DNA of 52,847 nucleotides, taken from assembly GCA_945883435.1 (NCBI GenBank), contig CAMCXK010000011.1, positions 1-52,847 of the forward strand, in the 5' to 3' direction. The translations under genes and the position numbers were made by a program. Source of the DNA: Chthoniobacter flavus (lineage in GTDB: Bacteria; Verrucomicrobiota; Verrucomicrobiia; Chthoniobacterales; Terrimicrobiaceae). Below, piece after piece: positions 41,681 through 51,468 of the stretch (position 1 is its first letter; every line of letters begins with the position of its first letter). The notes beneath the pieces were generated by a model. That model saw only the letters and a list, made by a program, of their open reading frames with translations. It was not told the DNA's origin and made no database searches.

Positions 41681-42181
41681 ATGAAATTTTCTCCGCTCGT
41701 TCTTTTGATGGTGCCTGTTCTGATTCTCAGCGCCTGCAACAAGAAAAAATCCGACCAGTTCGCCGGCGTGGACGGCGATTTCGTCACCAGCACACCACTG
41801 GGTGAGCGATTCGAGGGGGGGGCGAATTTCTTCAGTGAAAGCGTGGCGAAGGGTCAATTCTCGCCCGTGTATTTCGGCTTCGACAGCTACTCGGTCGAGC
41901 CCGGCGAGTCCGCCAAAATCCAGCAAGTCGCCACGGCTCTCCGGGATTCCTCGAGCCGTTTGATTGTGGCGGGATTCACCGACGAGCGAGGCACGCAGGA
42001 ATACAACCGTGGTCTCGGTGAGCGCCGGGCCCAGGCCGTGCGCCAAGCTTTGATCGACGCCGGGGTGGCTTCCGACCGGATTCAAACGGTCAGCTTCGGC
42101 AGTGAAATGCCGGCCGATCCTGCCAGCAGCGAGGCAGCGTGGGCTCTCAACCGGCGCGCGGAGTTCGGTATCGTCAAGTAA
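41681..42181 (+). CDS. pal: Peptidoglycan-associated lipoprotein (Pal/OmpA family)
   Basis: The 166-aa precursor has a lipoprotein signal (MKFSPLVLLMVPVLILSAC, lipobox LSAC). A short linker follows, then an OmpA-like peptidoglycan-binding domain. VYFGFDSYSVEPGESAKIQQ, LIVAGFTDERGTQEYNRGLG, ERRAQAVRQALIDAGV, TVSFGSEMP and ALNRRAEFGI contain the conserved D and R that bind meso-diaminopimelate. Pal anchors the outer membrane to the wall with the Tol system. tolB and the other tol genes are not in the neighbourhood. Confidence 0.94.
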   Translation: MKFSPLVLLMVPVLILSACNKKKSDQFAGVDGDFVTSTPLGERFEGGANFFSESVAKGQFSPVYFGFDSYSVEPGESAKIQQVATALRDSSSRLIVAGFTDERGTQEYNRGLGERRAQAVRQALIDAGVASDRIQTVSFGSEMPADPASSEAAWALNRRAEFGIVK

Positions 42182-42197
42182 ATCTGCGGGCCGTCGT

Positions 42198-43229
42198 TCA
42201 GGTTTCCCTCAAGGCTTTCAAGGCCTCGAGGGCATTTCCTGAATCGATGGACTCCGAGGTCAATTCAAGACCCTCGGCGAGGGAACCGGCCCGGCCGCAA
42301 ACCACCAGGGCGGCGGCTGTATTCGCCGCCACGGCGCGGCGTTGGGCCGGCTCGCCGCTTCCCGCAAGGATGTTGTGAATGATCCGTGCATTCGCGGCGG
42401 CGTCGCTGCCTTGCAAATCCTGCAAGGAATCGCCTGCGGGTCCAAAAATTCCCGGGGATAATTCAAAGAATGCCGTTTTCCCGTCCGCCACCGATGTCAC
42501 CATCGTTGGGCCAAGCGTGGAGACCTCGTCCAAACGGATTCCCTCCGGTCCGGTGCCGTGAACCGCCCACGCCCGTCTGCGTCCGAGGGTGGTCATGGCC
42601 GCGCCATAAACCTCCAGCAGATCGGGGTCGAAGACGCCTGCCAGCTGGAATTCGGGTCGTGCCGGGTTGAGCAGGGGTCCAATGATATTGAACAGGCTGG
42701 CTTCGCCGCGCGCGCCCAGGAACTGACGAACCGGGGCAACCGCCCGGAATGTCGGGTGGTAGTCGGGAGCGAATAAAAAACAGCATCCCGCCCGCTCCAG
42801 TGCGGTTTCGGCGCGGTCCGGCGCGAAGTGGATGTCGATGCCCAACGCCTCGAGCACGTCGGCGCCGCCGGATTTCGATGTGATGCCCCGGTTGCCATGC
42901 TTGACGAGGCGCGCCCCGGCCCCGGCGGCGACGAAAAACACGGTGGTCGAGATATTGAAAAGCCCCGCTTTGTCACCGCCGGTGCCACACACATCCAAGC
43001 AACCGGCCCCGCTCCAGGGAATCTTGACCGCGCGTTCCAGAAGCACTTGAACGAACCCGGCGATCTCCTGCGGGGTTTCCCCCCTCCGGTGAAGACTTGA
43101 CAGGAAAGCCGCCCGCGCTTCCACAGACAATGCTTCATCGAACAGCAAGTCGCAGGCGAGGCGGATTTCCCCGGTGTCGAGCGGCTTCGCTTCGGCGGCG
43201 CGGCGGGTGAGGGTTTCCAATTCCCCCAT
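42198..43229 (-). CDS. trpD: Anthranilate phosphoribosyltransferase
   Basis: The 343-aa enzyme transfers phosphoribose from PRPP to anthranilate in tryptophan synthesis. Motifs: DVCGTGGDKAGLFNISTTVF (PRPP-binding GTGGD), ARLVKHGNRGITSKSGGADV (KHGNR), FLFAPDYHPTFRAVAPVRQF, RGEASLFNIIGPLLNPARPE (glycosyltransferase N-P motif) and GPEGIRLDEVS. ATG at 43229 is used; the stop codon of glgP overlaps it (TGATG), so the two genes are coupled although their pathways differ. No other trp genes lie here. Confidence 0.96.
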   Translation of the reverse strand: MGELETLTRRAAEAKPLDTGEIRLACDLLFDEALSVEARAAFLSSLHRRGETPQEIAGFVQVLLERAVKIPWSGAGCLDVCGTGGDKAGLFNISTTVFFVAAGAGARLVKHGNRGITSKSGGADVLEALGIDIHFAPDRAETALERAGCCFLFAPDYHPTFRAVAPVRQFLGARGEASLFNIIGPLLNPARPEFQLAGVFDPDLLEVYGAAMTTLGRRRAWAVHGTGPEGIRLDEVSTLGPTMVTSVADGKTAFFELSPGIFGPAGDSLQDLQGSDAAANARIIHNILAGSGEPAQRRAVAANTAAALVVCGRAGSLAEGLELTSESIDSGNALEALKALRET

Positions 43230-45670
43230 CAATCAACCTTCACTGGCTCAAGCTTCCAGATGTCGCGGGCGTATTCGCGGATCGTGCGGTCGCTGGAGAA
43301 TTTGCCGACCCGGGCGGTATTGAGAACCGCCATGCGGGCCCAGCGGGCCCTGTCCTGAAAGGCCGCCGACACGCGGTCTTGCGCCTGGCAGTAGGAATCA
43401 AAGTCGGCGAGACACAGGTAGGGATCGTGGTAAAGAAGGTTGTCGCGCAGGGGAGCCAGCACCGAGCGGTCCTCCCCCGGGGTGAATTCACCGGAGGCCA
43501 GCCAATCGAGGAGTTCACCCAGCACGGGATTCGCGCGCACGGCATCGGCAGGGTTGTATCCGCTGTCCAGCAGCGCATGCACCTCTTCCACGGTTTTTCC
43601 AAAGATGAAGATGTTGTCGTCGCCCACCTCCTCGCGAATTTCGACATTCGCGCCGTCGAGCGTTCCGATCGTGAGGGCGCCATTGAGGGCGAGCTTCATG
43701 TTTCCGGTGCCCGAGGCCTCTTTTCCGGCGGTCGAAATCTGCTCCGAAAGGTCCGCCGCCGGCACGATGCGCTGCGCGAGCGATACGCGGTAGTTCGGCA
43801 TGAACGCGACCTTGAGCTTTCCGCCGATCCGCGAATCCGCGTTGATCCGTGCCCCGACGGCATTGATCGCCTTGATGATCCGCTTGGCCATTTCGTATCC
43901 GGGAGCGGCTTTGGCCGCAAAAACAAACACCCGTGGCGGGATATCGAGCCCGGGATTGTCGAGCAGGCGCCGGTAAAGCGCGAGAATGTGGAGCAGGTTC
44001 AAATGTTGGCGCTTGTATTCGTGAAGGCGCTTGATCTGAACATCGAACAGGGCTGCTGGATCGACTTCGATGCCGCATTCCTCCTGGATGCGGCGTGCGA
44101 GTCGCACTTTGTTCGCGTGTTTCACTGCCATGAACTCCTCGCGGAACCCGGCGTCGTCGGCGAACGGCTCCAGATCGCGCAACCGGTCGAGATCGCGTTC
44201 CCAAGCGCGCCCGATGCGGCTGGAAACCAGATTCGACAAGCGCGGATTGCAAACCAGAAGCCACCGGCGGGGTGTGATGCCGTTTGTCTTGTTCTGGATT
44301 TTGTCCGGGAAAAGCTCGTCGAACTCCGGGAAGAGATGCTCCTTGAGAAGCTGGGTGTGGAGGGCGGCCACGCCATTGACCGTGTGGCTGCCAACAACGC
44401 TCAGGTGCGCCATCCGCACCATTTGCTCCTGGCCCTCCTCGATAAGCGACAGAGTGCGTTTCTTGGCGATGTCGCCGGGCCATTTCGCCTCCACCTCGTC
44501 GAGGAAGTGTTTGTTGATTTCAAAAATGATTTGCAGATGCCGGGGAAGCACTTTGCGGAAGAGGGCCACACTCCATTTTTCCAGTGCCTCGGGCATGAGC
44601 GTATGGTTCGTGTAGGCGAACGTGCGGGTCACGATTCCCCAAGCCTCGCTCCACGACAAATTGTGCTCGTCGTGCAAGAGGCGCATGAGTTCGGCGACAC
44701 CGATGGCCGGGTGGGTGTCATTGAGCTGGATCGCCACCTTATCGGGGAAGGTCGCCCAATCCGAATTGTTCTTTTGGAACCGGCGGATGATGTCGCGCAG
44801 CGAGCAGGCCACGAAAAAATACTGCTGGATCAGGCGCAGTTCCTTGCCCGCCTCGGTTTGGTCGTTCGGGTAAAGCACCTTGCTCACCGTCTCCGCCATG
44901 TTTTTGTCGTGCACGGATTGTTCGTAGCCTCCCCGGTTGAAGGCCTCGAAATCAAACTCCGCCGGGGCCTTCGACTCCCAGAGGCGCAGAAAATTCACCG
45001 TTTCCGTTCCATATCCGGGGATCGGAATATCGTAGGGCACGCCGATGAGTTTGCGGTGGTCGGTCCAGACGCTGCGGGAAACACCGAGGCTGTCCGAGTG
45101 CGTTTCGACATGGCCGTATATCGGAATCTCCTGGCTGTGCTGGGGACGGATGATTTCCCAAGGGGATCCGAAGTGAACCCACTCGTCGGGAAGTTCGATT
45201 TGATAGCCATTCCGGAACTCCTGTTTGAAAAGGCCGTATTCATAGTGGATGCCATAGCCCACCGCCGGAAGGTCGAGCGTGGCCAGGGAGTCGAGAAAAC
45301 AAGCGGCCAAGCGGCCCAATCCACCGTTGCCGAGAGCCATGTCGTATTCCTGGTCGCGCGTCTCCTCCAGGGGATGCCCGAGGTTTTCCAACGCCTCGCT
45401 CACCTCTTTGAGAACGCCGGCGCAAGTCATATTGTTCACAAAAAGCCGGCCCATCAGGAATTCCATCGAAAGGTAGTAAACCCGGCGCACATTCCCGCGG
45501 TGGTGGGTCTCCAGGGTTTTCATCATTCGCTCGATGACGACCTTTTGAATCGCTTTGGACGTGGCGATCCACCACTCGCGCCGCGAGGCCGACTCGGTGT
45601 CCCGCGCGAGCCCGAAGCGAAGCTGGTCGACGATTTCCTTTTCAAACTGTGTGGCGGTGCCGTGTTTCAT
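43229..45670 (-). CDS. glgP: Glycogen/starch phosphorylase
   Basis: The 813-aa enzyme releases glucose-1-phosphate from alpha-glucans. The text is typical: [127 protein letters not shown] and the PLP-lysine segment [23 protein letters not shown] at 45670 fits the family. An upstream ATG at 45736 would add 22 residues. The downstream overlap couples trpD. Confidence 0.97.
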   Translation of the reverse strand: MKHGTATQFEKEIVDQLRFGLARDTESASRREWWIATSKAIQKVVIERMMKTLETHHRGNVRRVYYLSMEFLMGRLFVNNMTCAGVLKEVSEALENLGHPLEETRDQEYDMALGNGGLGRLAACFLDSLATLDLPAVGYGIHYEYGLFKQEFRNGYQIELPDEWVHFGSPWEIIRPQHSQEIPIYGHVETHSDSLGVSRSVWTDHRKLIGVPYDIPIPGYGTETVNFLRLWESKAPAEFDFEAFNRGGYEQSVHDKNMAETVSKVLYPNDQTEAGKELRLIQQYFFVACSLRDIIRRFQKNNSDWATFPDKVAIQLNDTHPAIGVAELMRLLHDEHNLSWSEAWGIVTRTFAYTNHTLMPEALEKWSVALFRKVLPRHLQIIFEINKHFLDEVEAKWPGDIAKKRTLSLIEEGQEQMVRMAHLSVVGSHTVNGVAALHTQLLKEHLFPEFDELFPDKIQNKTNGITPRRWLLVCNPRLSNLVSSRIGRAWERDLDRLRDLEPFADDAGFREEFMAVKHANKVRLARRIQEECGIEVDPAALFDVQIKRLHEYKRQHLNLLHILALYRRLLDNPGLDIPPRVFVFAAKAAPGYEMAKRIIKAINAVGARINADSRIGGKLKVAFMPNYRVSLAQRIVPAADLSEQISTAGKEASGTGNMKLALNGALTIGTLDGANVEIREEVGDDNIFIFGKTVEEVHALLDSGYNPADAVRANPVLGELLDWLASGEFTPGEDRSVLAPLRDNLLYHDPYLCLADFDSYCQAQDRVSAAFQDRARWARMAVLNTARVGKFSSDRTIREYARDIWKLEPVKVD

Positions 45671-45772
45671 GGTGTCGTTGGGTGTTCCGCAGACTTTCTT
45701 GGACGGATGCGGCGCGGCGGGCGAGGAAAAATTCACTCGCTCCCGGGGCCGGGCGCCTCGTGCGGACAGGGC

Positions 45773-45805
45773 AAAAAAAAGCCGCCGCAGGAGTCTGCGG
45801 CGGCT
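45773..45805 (-). terminator. Rho-independent terminator of the gene at 45823-46359
   Basis: On the minus strand AGCCGCCGCAG, loop ACTC, CTGCGGCGGCT form an 11-bp perfect stem followed by a run of T residues (45780-45773). Confidence 0.93.
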
Positions 45806-45822
45806 GTGTGAGAAGTAGGCTT

Positions 45823-46359
45823 TTACTTTTTCTTGATCGCCTGTCCGGCGTCTTGGGCGGCTTCACCGGCGGCGGCACCGACAGTGGATGCGCTGCTGGT
45901 CGCCGTGTTGACAGTGCCTTTCACGGCGCCCGCGCCGGTGACCGTGGTGTCGGCGGCGGCACCGAGTGCGGTTTCAGTCGCATCGGCGGCGGTTTTCAAA
46001 GTGCCTCCCACAGCGGTGCCGGTGGTTTTCAAAACCCCGTCGGTGGCCGCTCCAGCAGCATTGGCGGCTCCTTTGAGAGGGTTTTTGTTGACAGCGGCCT
46101 TGCCTGTTTGCACAACGGTTTCGCCGGCCGCCTTCACTGTTTTCACGGCTGTTCCAGCGGCATCGCTGGCGGTTGCCACGGTGCCTTCGGCCGCGTTGAC
46201 GGCGGTGTTCTTGATGTTTGTGCCCGTTGTTTTGGCGGTCGACTTGGCGTCTTGCGCGGTTTGCTGGGCGGCCTCGGACGTCTTCGGCTTGCTGGAGCCG
46301 GCGTGGGAGGCGGTGGTGATGGCCACAAGGGCGGTCGCGGTAAGGAGGAATTTGATCAT
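45823..46359 (-). CDS. Secreted Ala/Thr-rich, LEA/apolipoprotein-like repetitive protein
   Basis: The 178-aa precursor has a signal peptide ([20 protein letters not shown]). The mature part is extremely biased to Ala, Thr, Lys, Gly and Val, with an amphipathic ~11-residue periodicity ([60 protein letters not shown], and so on). It has no Trp, Tyr, Cys or catalytic motif. Such text is seen in LEA-like and apolipoprotein-like proteins that are disordered in water and helical on surfaces. A role in stress protection of the envelope is only a guess. It ends at a strong terminator and is monocistronic. No good RBS precedes the ATG. Confidence 0.8.
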   Translation of the reverse strand: MIKFLLTATALVAITTASHAGSSKPKTSEAAQQTAQDAKSTAKTTGTNIKNTAVNAAEGTVATASDAAGTAVKTVKAAGETVVQTGKAAVNKNPLKGAANAAGAATDGVLKTTGTAVGGTLKTAADATETALGAAADTTVTGAGAVKGTVNTATSSASTVGAAAGEAAQDAGQAIKKK

Positions 46360-46406
46360 AGGATGAGGCTTTTTGTCATGCCAAACCACGCCTCGTCCTG
46401 TCAATC

Positions 46407-47177
46407 ATGACATCCGTGAATTTTTCAATTCCCCGCCAACCAGTCGATTGGAGGGTGGTCGTTTTGGATACGACCGCCTCCACCAACGACGAGTGCCGCA
46501 CATTGGGCCCGTGGGAGGCTGTCCAGGCCCTCCGGCAAAGCGCGGGCCGTGGACGCCGGGGGCGCAAGTTCGCCTGCGGCCCCGGGGGGTTGTGGATTTC
46601 GGCAAACATTCCTTCGACGGGATTGGATTTGCGCGGCGCGGCCTTGCATGTCGGTGTGGCCCTTCAATCCGCCCTCCGGCCCGTCGCGGAATTGAGTTTG
46701 CGGTGGCCGAACGACCTGTTGCTGCACGGGAAAAAAGTCGCCGGACTCCTGCTCGAAAACTTCGGCGGCGGTTGCCTCACGATCGGCCTGGGATTGAATG
46801 TCCGGAACGAGCCGTGGATTGAAATGCCCGACCTGGCCGGCACCGCAACAAATCTGGCCGCCCTGGGAGAACCTCCCCCGCTGGAGGGACTGCGGATGTC
46901 GGCCTTGAACGCCTTTGCTGTCGCATTCTCACGCATCCGGGAATCCGGTCTTGCCGGCGCGGTTGCGGATTGGAACCACGCGGCCCGGCTGCCCCGGCGG
47001 GTGGGTCTTGCACTCCGCTCCGGCGTCACGATCCGCGGCTCGTTCCAAGGACTCGAGTGCGATGGCGACCTCCGTGTTCTGGAGGACTCCGGAGAGTTGC
47101 GCATTGTGCCCCACGAGGATGTGGAGCGCCTTCACCAAGAGATCAATCTTTTGGACAATGACCGTCCGAAAACCTAA
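46407..47177 (+). CDS. birA: Biotin-[acetyl-CoA-carboxylase] ligase
   Basis: The 256-aa enzyme attaches biotin to the carboxyl-carrier protein of acetyl-CoA carboxylase. It shows LDTTASTNDECR, LRQSAGRGRRGRKFACGPGG (GRGRxGR biotinyl-AMP loop), LWISANIP, LRWPNDLLLHGKKVAGLLLE (KWPNDL motif with the catalytic lysine), ITIGLGLNV and a C-terminal SH3-like cap. There is no N-terminal DNA-binding domain, so it is a pure ligase, not a repressor. gatC follows 12 bp later. Confidence 0.95.
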   Translation: MTSVNFSIPRQPVDWRVVVLDTTASTNDECRTLGPWEAVQALRQSAGRGRRGRKFACGPGGLWISANIPSTGLDLRGAALHVGVALQSALRPVAELSLRWPNDLLLHGKKVAGLLLENFGGGCLTIGLGLNVRNEPWIEMPDLAGTATNLAALGEPPPLEGLRMSALNAFAVAFSRIRESGLAGAVADWNHAARLPRRVGLALRSGVTIRGSFQGLECDGDLRVLEDSGELRIVPHEDVERLHQEINLLDNDRPKT

Positions 47178-47189
47178 GAGATACCGTCC

Positions 47190-47480
47190 ATGAGCAACCC
47201 ATCACTGGACGTCCGCGACGTGGCCCGGCTGGCGCGGATCGAACTCAACGATGCCGAAGTGGCCACGTTCCAAGAGCAACTCGGCCGCGTGCTCGGGTAT
47301 GTCGAGCAATTGAACGCCTTGGATGTTTCCGGCGTCGAGCCCACAGCCCACGCGAATCCCGTTTTCAACGTGCTCCGGGTGGACGAGTCCCGTGCCGGCC
47401 TGGACCGGCGCGACGCCCTGAAAAACGCGCCCCGCGTGGCCAACAATCTGGTGGTTGTCACCAAAGTCATCGATCAATGA
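47190..47480 (+). CDS. gatC: Aspartyl/glutamyl-tRNA(Asn/Gln) amidotransferase subunit C
   Basis: The 96-aa subunit has the family pattern: LDVRDVARLARIELNDAEVA, FQEQLGRVLGYVEQLNALDV, SGVEPTAHANPVFNVLRVDE, and the C-terminal DALKNAPR. GatC stabilises the GatA-GatB heterodimer that makes Gln-tRNA(Gln) and Asn-tRNA(Asn). Its stop overlaps the gatA start (ATGA). Confidence 0.95.
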   Translation: MSNPSLDVRDVARLARIELNDAEVATFQEQLGRVLGYVEQLNALDVSGVEPTAHANPVFNVLRVDESRAGLDRRDALKNAPRVANNLVVVTKVIDQ

Positions 47481-48931
47481 ACGACCTCTCCACACTCACT
47501 GTTCACGAACTGCAGGCCGGATTCCGCCGGGGTGACTTCACGCCCCTGGAGGCTCTGGAGTCGCTGGAAAACGCCATCTCAAGCCGCGACCCGCAGATTG
47601 GGGCCTATCTGTCCCGCGATTTCGAGACGGCGCGGGCGGCGGCCGCCTCGGCCGATATCCTCCTTCCCCTCGGGGGTGTGCCGATCGCGATCAAGGACGC
47701 GATCAATGTTCAGGGCGAACCGTGCCGGTGCGCCTCGAAAATGCTGGAAAATTTCATCTCGCCCTATGACGCCACGGTGATTTCGAAATTGCGCGCCGCC
47801 GGTGCGATTCCCTTCGGCCGGCTCAACATGGATGAGTTTGCGATGGGATCCTCCACCGAGAATTCCGCTTTTCAAAAGACCCGCAACCCGTGGGATACCG
47901 GCCGCATTCCCGGGGGATCAAGCGGAGGATCGGCGGCGAGCGTTGCCTCGCGGACGGCTTTTGCAAGCCTGGGCAGCGATACCGGGGGGTCGATCCGCCA
48001 ACCGGCGGCCCTGTGCGGTGTGGTGGGATTGAAGCCGAGTTACGGCCGGGTTTCGCGCTACGGACTGGTGGCCTTCGCCTCCTCGCTCGACCAGATCGGG
48101 CCTCTGGCCCGCACCACGCGGGATTGTGCCTCCCTCATGAACATCCTGGCCGGCAAGGACTCCAGGGATTCGACATCCTTGGACCTGCCTGCGGAGGACT
48201 TCACCGCCGCCCTCGGACGGGACTTGCGCGGCGTCAAGCTGGGTATTCCCAAGGAATATTTCGTCGATGGCATGGATACACGGGTGCGGAGCCGCGTCGA
48301 GGCGGCCATCGCGCATTGCGAGTCCCAAGGTGCGGAATTGATCGAGGTCTCGCTGCCGCACACCGCCTACGCGGTCGGGGTCTACTACATCATCGCGACT
48401 GCCGAAGCCTCTGCGAATCTCGCACGCTTCGACGGCGTGCGTTACGGACACCGGGCCGATCATCCGCGTGATTTGCTGGACCACTACATGCGCTCCCGGG
48501 AGGAGGGATTCGGCAGTGAGGTGAAGCGCCGGATCATTTTGGGAACCTACGTGCTCTCCAGTGGCTACTACGACGCCTACTACCTCCGGGCCCAGAAGGT
48601 GCGGACGCTGATCCGCCGTGACTTCGAGCAGGCTTTTGAAAAAGTCGACGCGCTGGTGTGCCCCACCTCTCCGGATCTTGCATTCCGGATCGGCGAGCGC
48701 ACCGACGATCCCCTCCGCATGTATCTGGCGGATATCTTTACGATCGCCACCAATCTGGCCGGGATTTGCGGCTTGAGTGTGCCGTGTGGATTCGTCGAGG
48801 AAAACGGACGATCCCTGCCGGTGGGAATGCAGTTTCTGGGCCGGGCCCTGGACGAAACACGCCTTTTGGGAATCGCCGACGCCTACGAGCGCAGTTGTGG
48901 CCTCGACTTTGCCCGGGCGCTTCCAAAGTAA
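47477..48931 (+). CDS. gatA: Glutamyl/aspartyl-tRNA amidotransferase subunit A
   Basis: The 484-aa subunit supplies ammonia from glutamine for tRNA-dependent amidation. It is an amidase-signature enzyme with the Ser-cisSer-Lys triad: Lys73 in GVPIAIKDAI, Ser148 in PGGSSGGSAASV and Ser172 in SLGSDTGGSIRQPAALC. Other family text is VGLKPSYGRVSRYGLVAFAS, SLDQIGPLARTTRDCA and LPVGMQFLG. It directly follows gatC. gatB is not within reach. Confidence 0.97.
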   Translation: MNDLSTLTVHELQAGFRRGDFTPLEALESLENAISSRDPQIGAYLSRDFETARAAAASADILLPLGGVPIAIKDAINVQGEPCRCASKMLENFISPYDATVISKLRAAGAIPFGRLNMDEFAMGSSTENSAFQKTRNPWDTGRIPGGSSGGSAASVASRTAFASLGSDTGGSIRQPAALCGVVGLKPSYGRVSRYGLVAFASSLDQIGPLARTTRDCASLMNILAGKDSRDSTSLDLPAEDFTAALGRDLRGVKLGIPKEYFVDGMDTRVRSRVEAAIAHCESQGAELIEVSLPHTAYAVGVYYIIATAEASANLARFDGVRYGHRADHPRDLLDHYMRSREEGFGSEVKRRIILGTYVLSSGYYDAYYLRAQKVRTLIRRDFEQAFEKVDALVCPTSPDLAFRIGERTDDPLRMYLADIFTIATNLAGICGLSVPCGFVEENGRSLPVGMQFLGRALDETRLLGIADAYERSCGLDFARALPK

Positions 48932-48990
48932 CGCATTTTTCACAAAATCCGGATTGCCCACCGGCGTCCGCTGTGGCGTGACTGGTCTTC

Positions 48991-49884
48991 ATGGACAGCA
49001 CCTCGGACTCCCGTTTGCATCAAAAACTCCGCGACGAAATTCTCGATTCGCTCGACGAGGAGCTGGAATTGGAGGCTGAAGATCGCGAAAGCGCGGCGGG
49101 CGACGGTTCACCGGCTTTCCGGAAAGTCTACTTTTCGGAGTTGCTCCGCCTGCAGGGGGAACTGGTCAAGTTGCAGGATTGGGTTGTTCAGCGCGGCCGC
49201 AAGCTGGTGGTGCTGTTCGAGGGCCGCGATGCCGCCGGAAAGGGGGGGGTGATCAAACGCATCACCCAGCGCTTGAATCCACGGGTGTGCCGGGTGGCTG
49301 CCCTGCCGGCCCCGAACAACCGTGAGCGCACCCAATGGTATTTTCAGCGCTATGTGGCGCACCTGCCGGCGGCCGGCGAAATCGTGCTTTTCGACCGGAG
49401 TTGGTATAACCGCGCGGGTGTCGAGCGGGTGATGGGGTTTTGCAACGACGACGAATACCAGCAGTTTTTCCACGATGTGCCGGAGTTTGAACGCATGCTC
49501 GTGCGCTCCGGCATCCAATTGGTGAAGTATTGGTTTTCGATCACCGACGCGGAGCAGGAATTCCGGTTTCGTGCGCGGATTCAAGACCCTCTCAAGCAAT
49601 GGAAATTGAGCCCGATGGATCTGGAATCCCGCACCCGCTGGGAGGATTACACCAAGGCCAAGGAGATCATGCTTGACCGCACCAGCATTCCCGAAGCACC
49701 CTGGTGGGTTGTTCACGCGGTGGACAAAAAAAAGGCCCGCCTCAACTGCATCCACCACCTTCTCGGTCTTGTTCCCTACGAGCCGACGCCGCACACCCCG
49801 GTTTCGCTCCCGCAACGCATCCACCATCCGGACTACCATCGCCACGTTGTGCCGCCCGAAATGTTCGTGCCCGGGGTTTATTGA
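48991..49884 (+). CDS. ppk2: Polyphosphate kinase 2 (PPK2)
   Basis: The 297-aa P-loop kinase transfers phosphate between polyphosphate and nucleotides. Walker A is LVVLFEGRDAAGKGGVIKRI (GRDAAGKGG at 78-86). Walker B follows in IVLFDRSWYNRAGVERVMGF (DRSWYNR), with the lid region PNNRERTQWYFQRYV and YWFSITDAEQEFRFRARIQD, PLKQWKLSPMDLES. The first 45 residues form an acidic helix (LDEELELEAEDRES), often present in class I PPK2. Direction (polyP to GTP/ATP or reverse) cannot be read from sequence. The CHAD gene follows within 100 bp, forming a polyphosphate cluster. Confidence 0.95.
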   Translation: MDSTSDSRLHQKLRDEILDSLDEELELEAEDRESAAGDGSPAFRKVYFSELLRLQGELVKLQDWVVQRGRKLVVLFEGRDAAGKGGVIKRITQRLNPRVCRVAALPAPNNRERTQWYFQRYVAHLPAAGEIVLFDRSWYNRAGVERVMGFCNDDEYQQFFHDVPEFERMLVRSGIQLVKYWFSITDAEQEFRFRARIQDPLKQWKLSPMDLESRTRWEDYTKAKEIMLDRTSIPEAPWWVVHAVDKKKARLNCIHHLLGLVPYEPTPHTPVSLPQRIHHPDYHRHVVPPEMFVPGVY

Positions 49885-49983
49885 CTCTTGCGCCGCCGCG
49901 GCACCGCGTGTTCATTCTCCGCGACCTTGATCCGCCACCATCCATTTCACCCCGTTTTTCCGAAGAGCGGCGCTGATGCGGCG

Positions 49984-51468
49984 ATGCCGGTTTCCCTTGT
50001 GGCCGCAGGCGGTTGGACGGTGCCGTCGTCGTCCCCCGGTTGGAATGTCCGCTGCGTTGCCTCAAGAAAGTCTACGTTGTCACTGCGCGACACCCACACG
50101 TGGGCCCTTTTTTTCGGCGGTTCGGCATTGGGCTTTGAAAACGGGGAGTGGATCGGGGAAACAGCCGGCAGTTTGATTCGCGATGCAGCCACGCCCGCTG
50201 CAGCCCGCTGCGCGTCCGATTTCGGAGAGGGCCGGATGCGCGCGTTTCTCGCGGAAGCGATCGGGGTGCGCGCCTTGAGGGAGACCGCCCGGGCTGGACT
50301 CCAACGCGAGTTGCATGAGATTCTGGATGGCTCGGACAAGGTTGTTTTACGCCTGGAGGTCACCCGCCTGACCGCTCCGGAAGGGCCGGTTTACATCACT
50401 CTCCATCCGTTGCTTGGCTATGGAGCTGATGCCGCGCGAATGCTCCAAATCCTGGGCACATCGGGATGCGGGCCCGCCCCGGAGACGCTCATTGGAGGCG
50501 TTTATCGACTGCTCGGGGTGCAGCCGCTCGCCTACTCGGCCAAGCCGCCCCTGACATTTGCGCCCGGGAGTGAAGCCGCTGCCGCAGTGGTTGAAATCCT
50601 GCAAGGCCTGCTGGAAGTGGCCCGCTGGAACGAGTTCGGCATCGCCGGGGATGTGGACACCGAGTTTTTGCACGACTTCCGGGTGGCGTTGCGAAAAATG
50701 AGGTCGGTTCTGAGCCTCACCAAAGGCGTTTTCTCCGGCGACGCGACCACACGCTGGAAGAAGCAGCTTGGCGATGTGTGCCGCAAAACCAATGCCCTGC
50801 GCGATCTGGATGTGCAGATTCTCGGACGCGAGGATCTCTGTGCGATGCTTCCGGAGGAGCTCCGTCCCGGACTGGACCGGTTTTTCGAGGAGTCGGGAAA
50901 CGCCCGCGCCGTCCAAGCCCGCAAGGTGGCCGCCTATTTGAAATCGAAGTCCTATACCGCGCTGGTCGAAACGCTGCCGGGGGAATGGGAAAATCCCGTT
51001 TATCGCGGACCCGCGGCGGCACACCCCGTCGGCTTGATGGCTTCTGCGCGGCTTCAAAAGCGGTTTCAACGCATCCGAAAACTCCAGAAATCGATCACCC
51101 CTGAAACCACCGATTCCGCCATCCACGCCCTTCGCATCGAGTGCAAAAAAATGCGCTACTTGCTCGACAGTTTTGGCCGCCTGTTTCCCGCCGATTGCGC
51201 CCTGCCGATTGCAAAAAGCCTGGCACGCGTTCAAAACCGCCTCGGACGCTACAACGACACCTCTGTCCAGCAGGACCACTTCCTGGAACGGGCCCACGGC
51301 TGTCTGGAAACCGGTGATTGCCGGATGGCCCTTGCCCTCGGGGGGCTGATCGGAAGCCTCCACCACGAGCATACCGCCCTTCGCAAAAAGGTGGTCGAGG
51401 CGCTGGCAGCTTTTTGCAACCGGGAACACCGTGCCCTGGTCAAAAGCCTGATTCCCCTCGATCAATGA
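49984..51468 (+). CDS. CHAD-domain polyphosphate-binding protein with degenerate CYTH-like N-terminus
   Basis: The 494-aa protein has a C-terminal CHAD domain (conserved-histidine alpha-helical domain), which binds polyphosphate through basic helices. It reads FLHDFRVALRKMRSVLSLTK (first His/Arg helix), DVCRKTNALRDLDVQILGRE, and the second repeat IHALRIECKKMRYLLDSFGR, then LARVQNRLGRYNDT. The N-terminal ~190 residues have the order of a worn CYTH domain (SLRDTHTWALFFGGSALGFE, LQRELHEILDGSDKVVLRLE) but lack the ExExK motif and most of the basic tunnel residues. Start uncertain: ATG at 49984 used, TTG at 49888 possible. Its stop overlaps the ParA start (ATGA). Confidence 0.88.
   Translation: MPVSLVAAGGWTVPSSSPGWNVRCVASRKSTLSLRDTHTWALFFGGSALGFENGEWIGETAGSLIRDAATPAAARCASDFGEGRMRAFLAEAIGVRALRETARAGLQRELHEILDGSDKVVLRLEVTRLTAPEGPVYITLHPLLGYGADAARMLQILGTSGCGPAPETLIGGVYRLLGVQPLAYSAKPPLTFAPGSEAAAAVVEILQGLLEVARWNEFGIAGDVDTEFLHDFRVALRKMRSVLSLTKGVFSGDATTRWKKQLGDVCRKTNALRDLDVQILGREDLCAMLPEELRPGLDRFFEESGNARAVQARKVAAYLKSKSYTALVETLPGEWENPVYRGPAAAHPVGLMASARLQKRFQRIRKLQKSITPETTDSAIHALRIECKKMRYLLDSFGRLFPADCALPIAKSLARVQNRLGRYNDTSVQQDHFLERAHGCLETGDCRMALALGGLIGSLHHEHTALRKKVVEALAAFCNREHRALVKSLIPLDQ

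Noticed and set aside
43379-45811. 810-codon plus-strand frame opposite glgP
   Set aside because: Shadow of glgP for the same reason; no family motifs, and it runs into a terminator.
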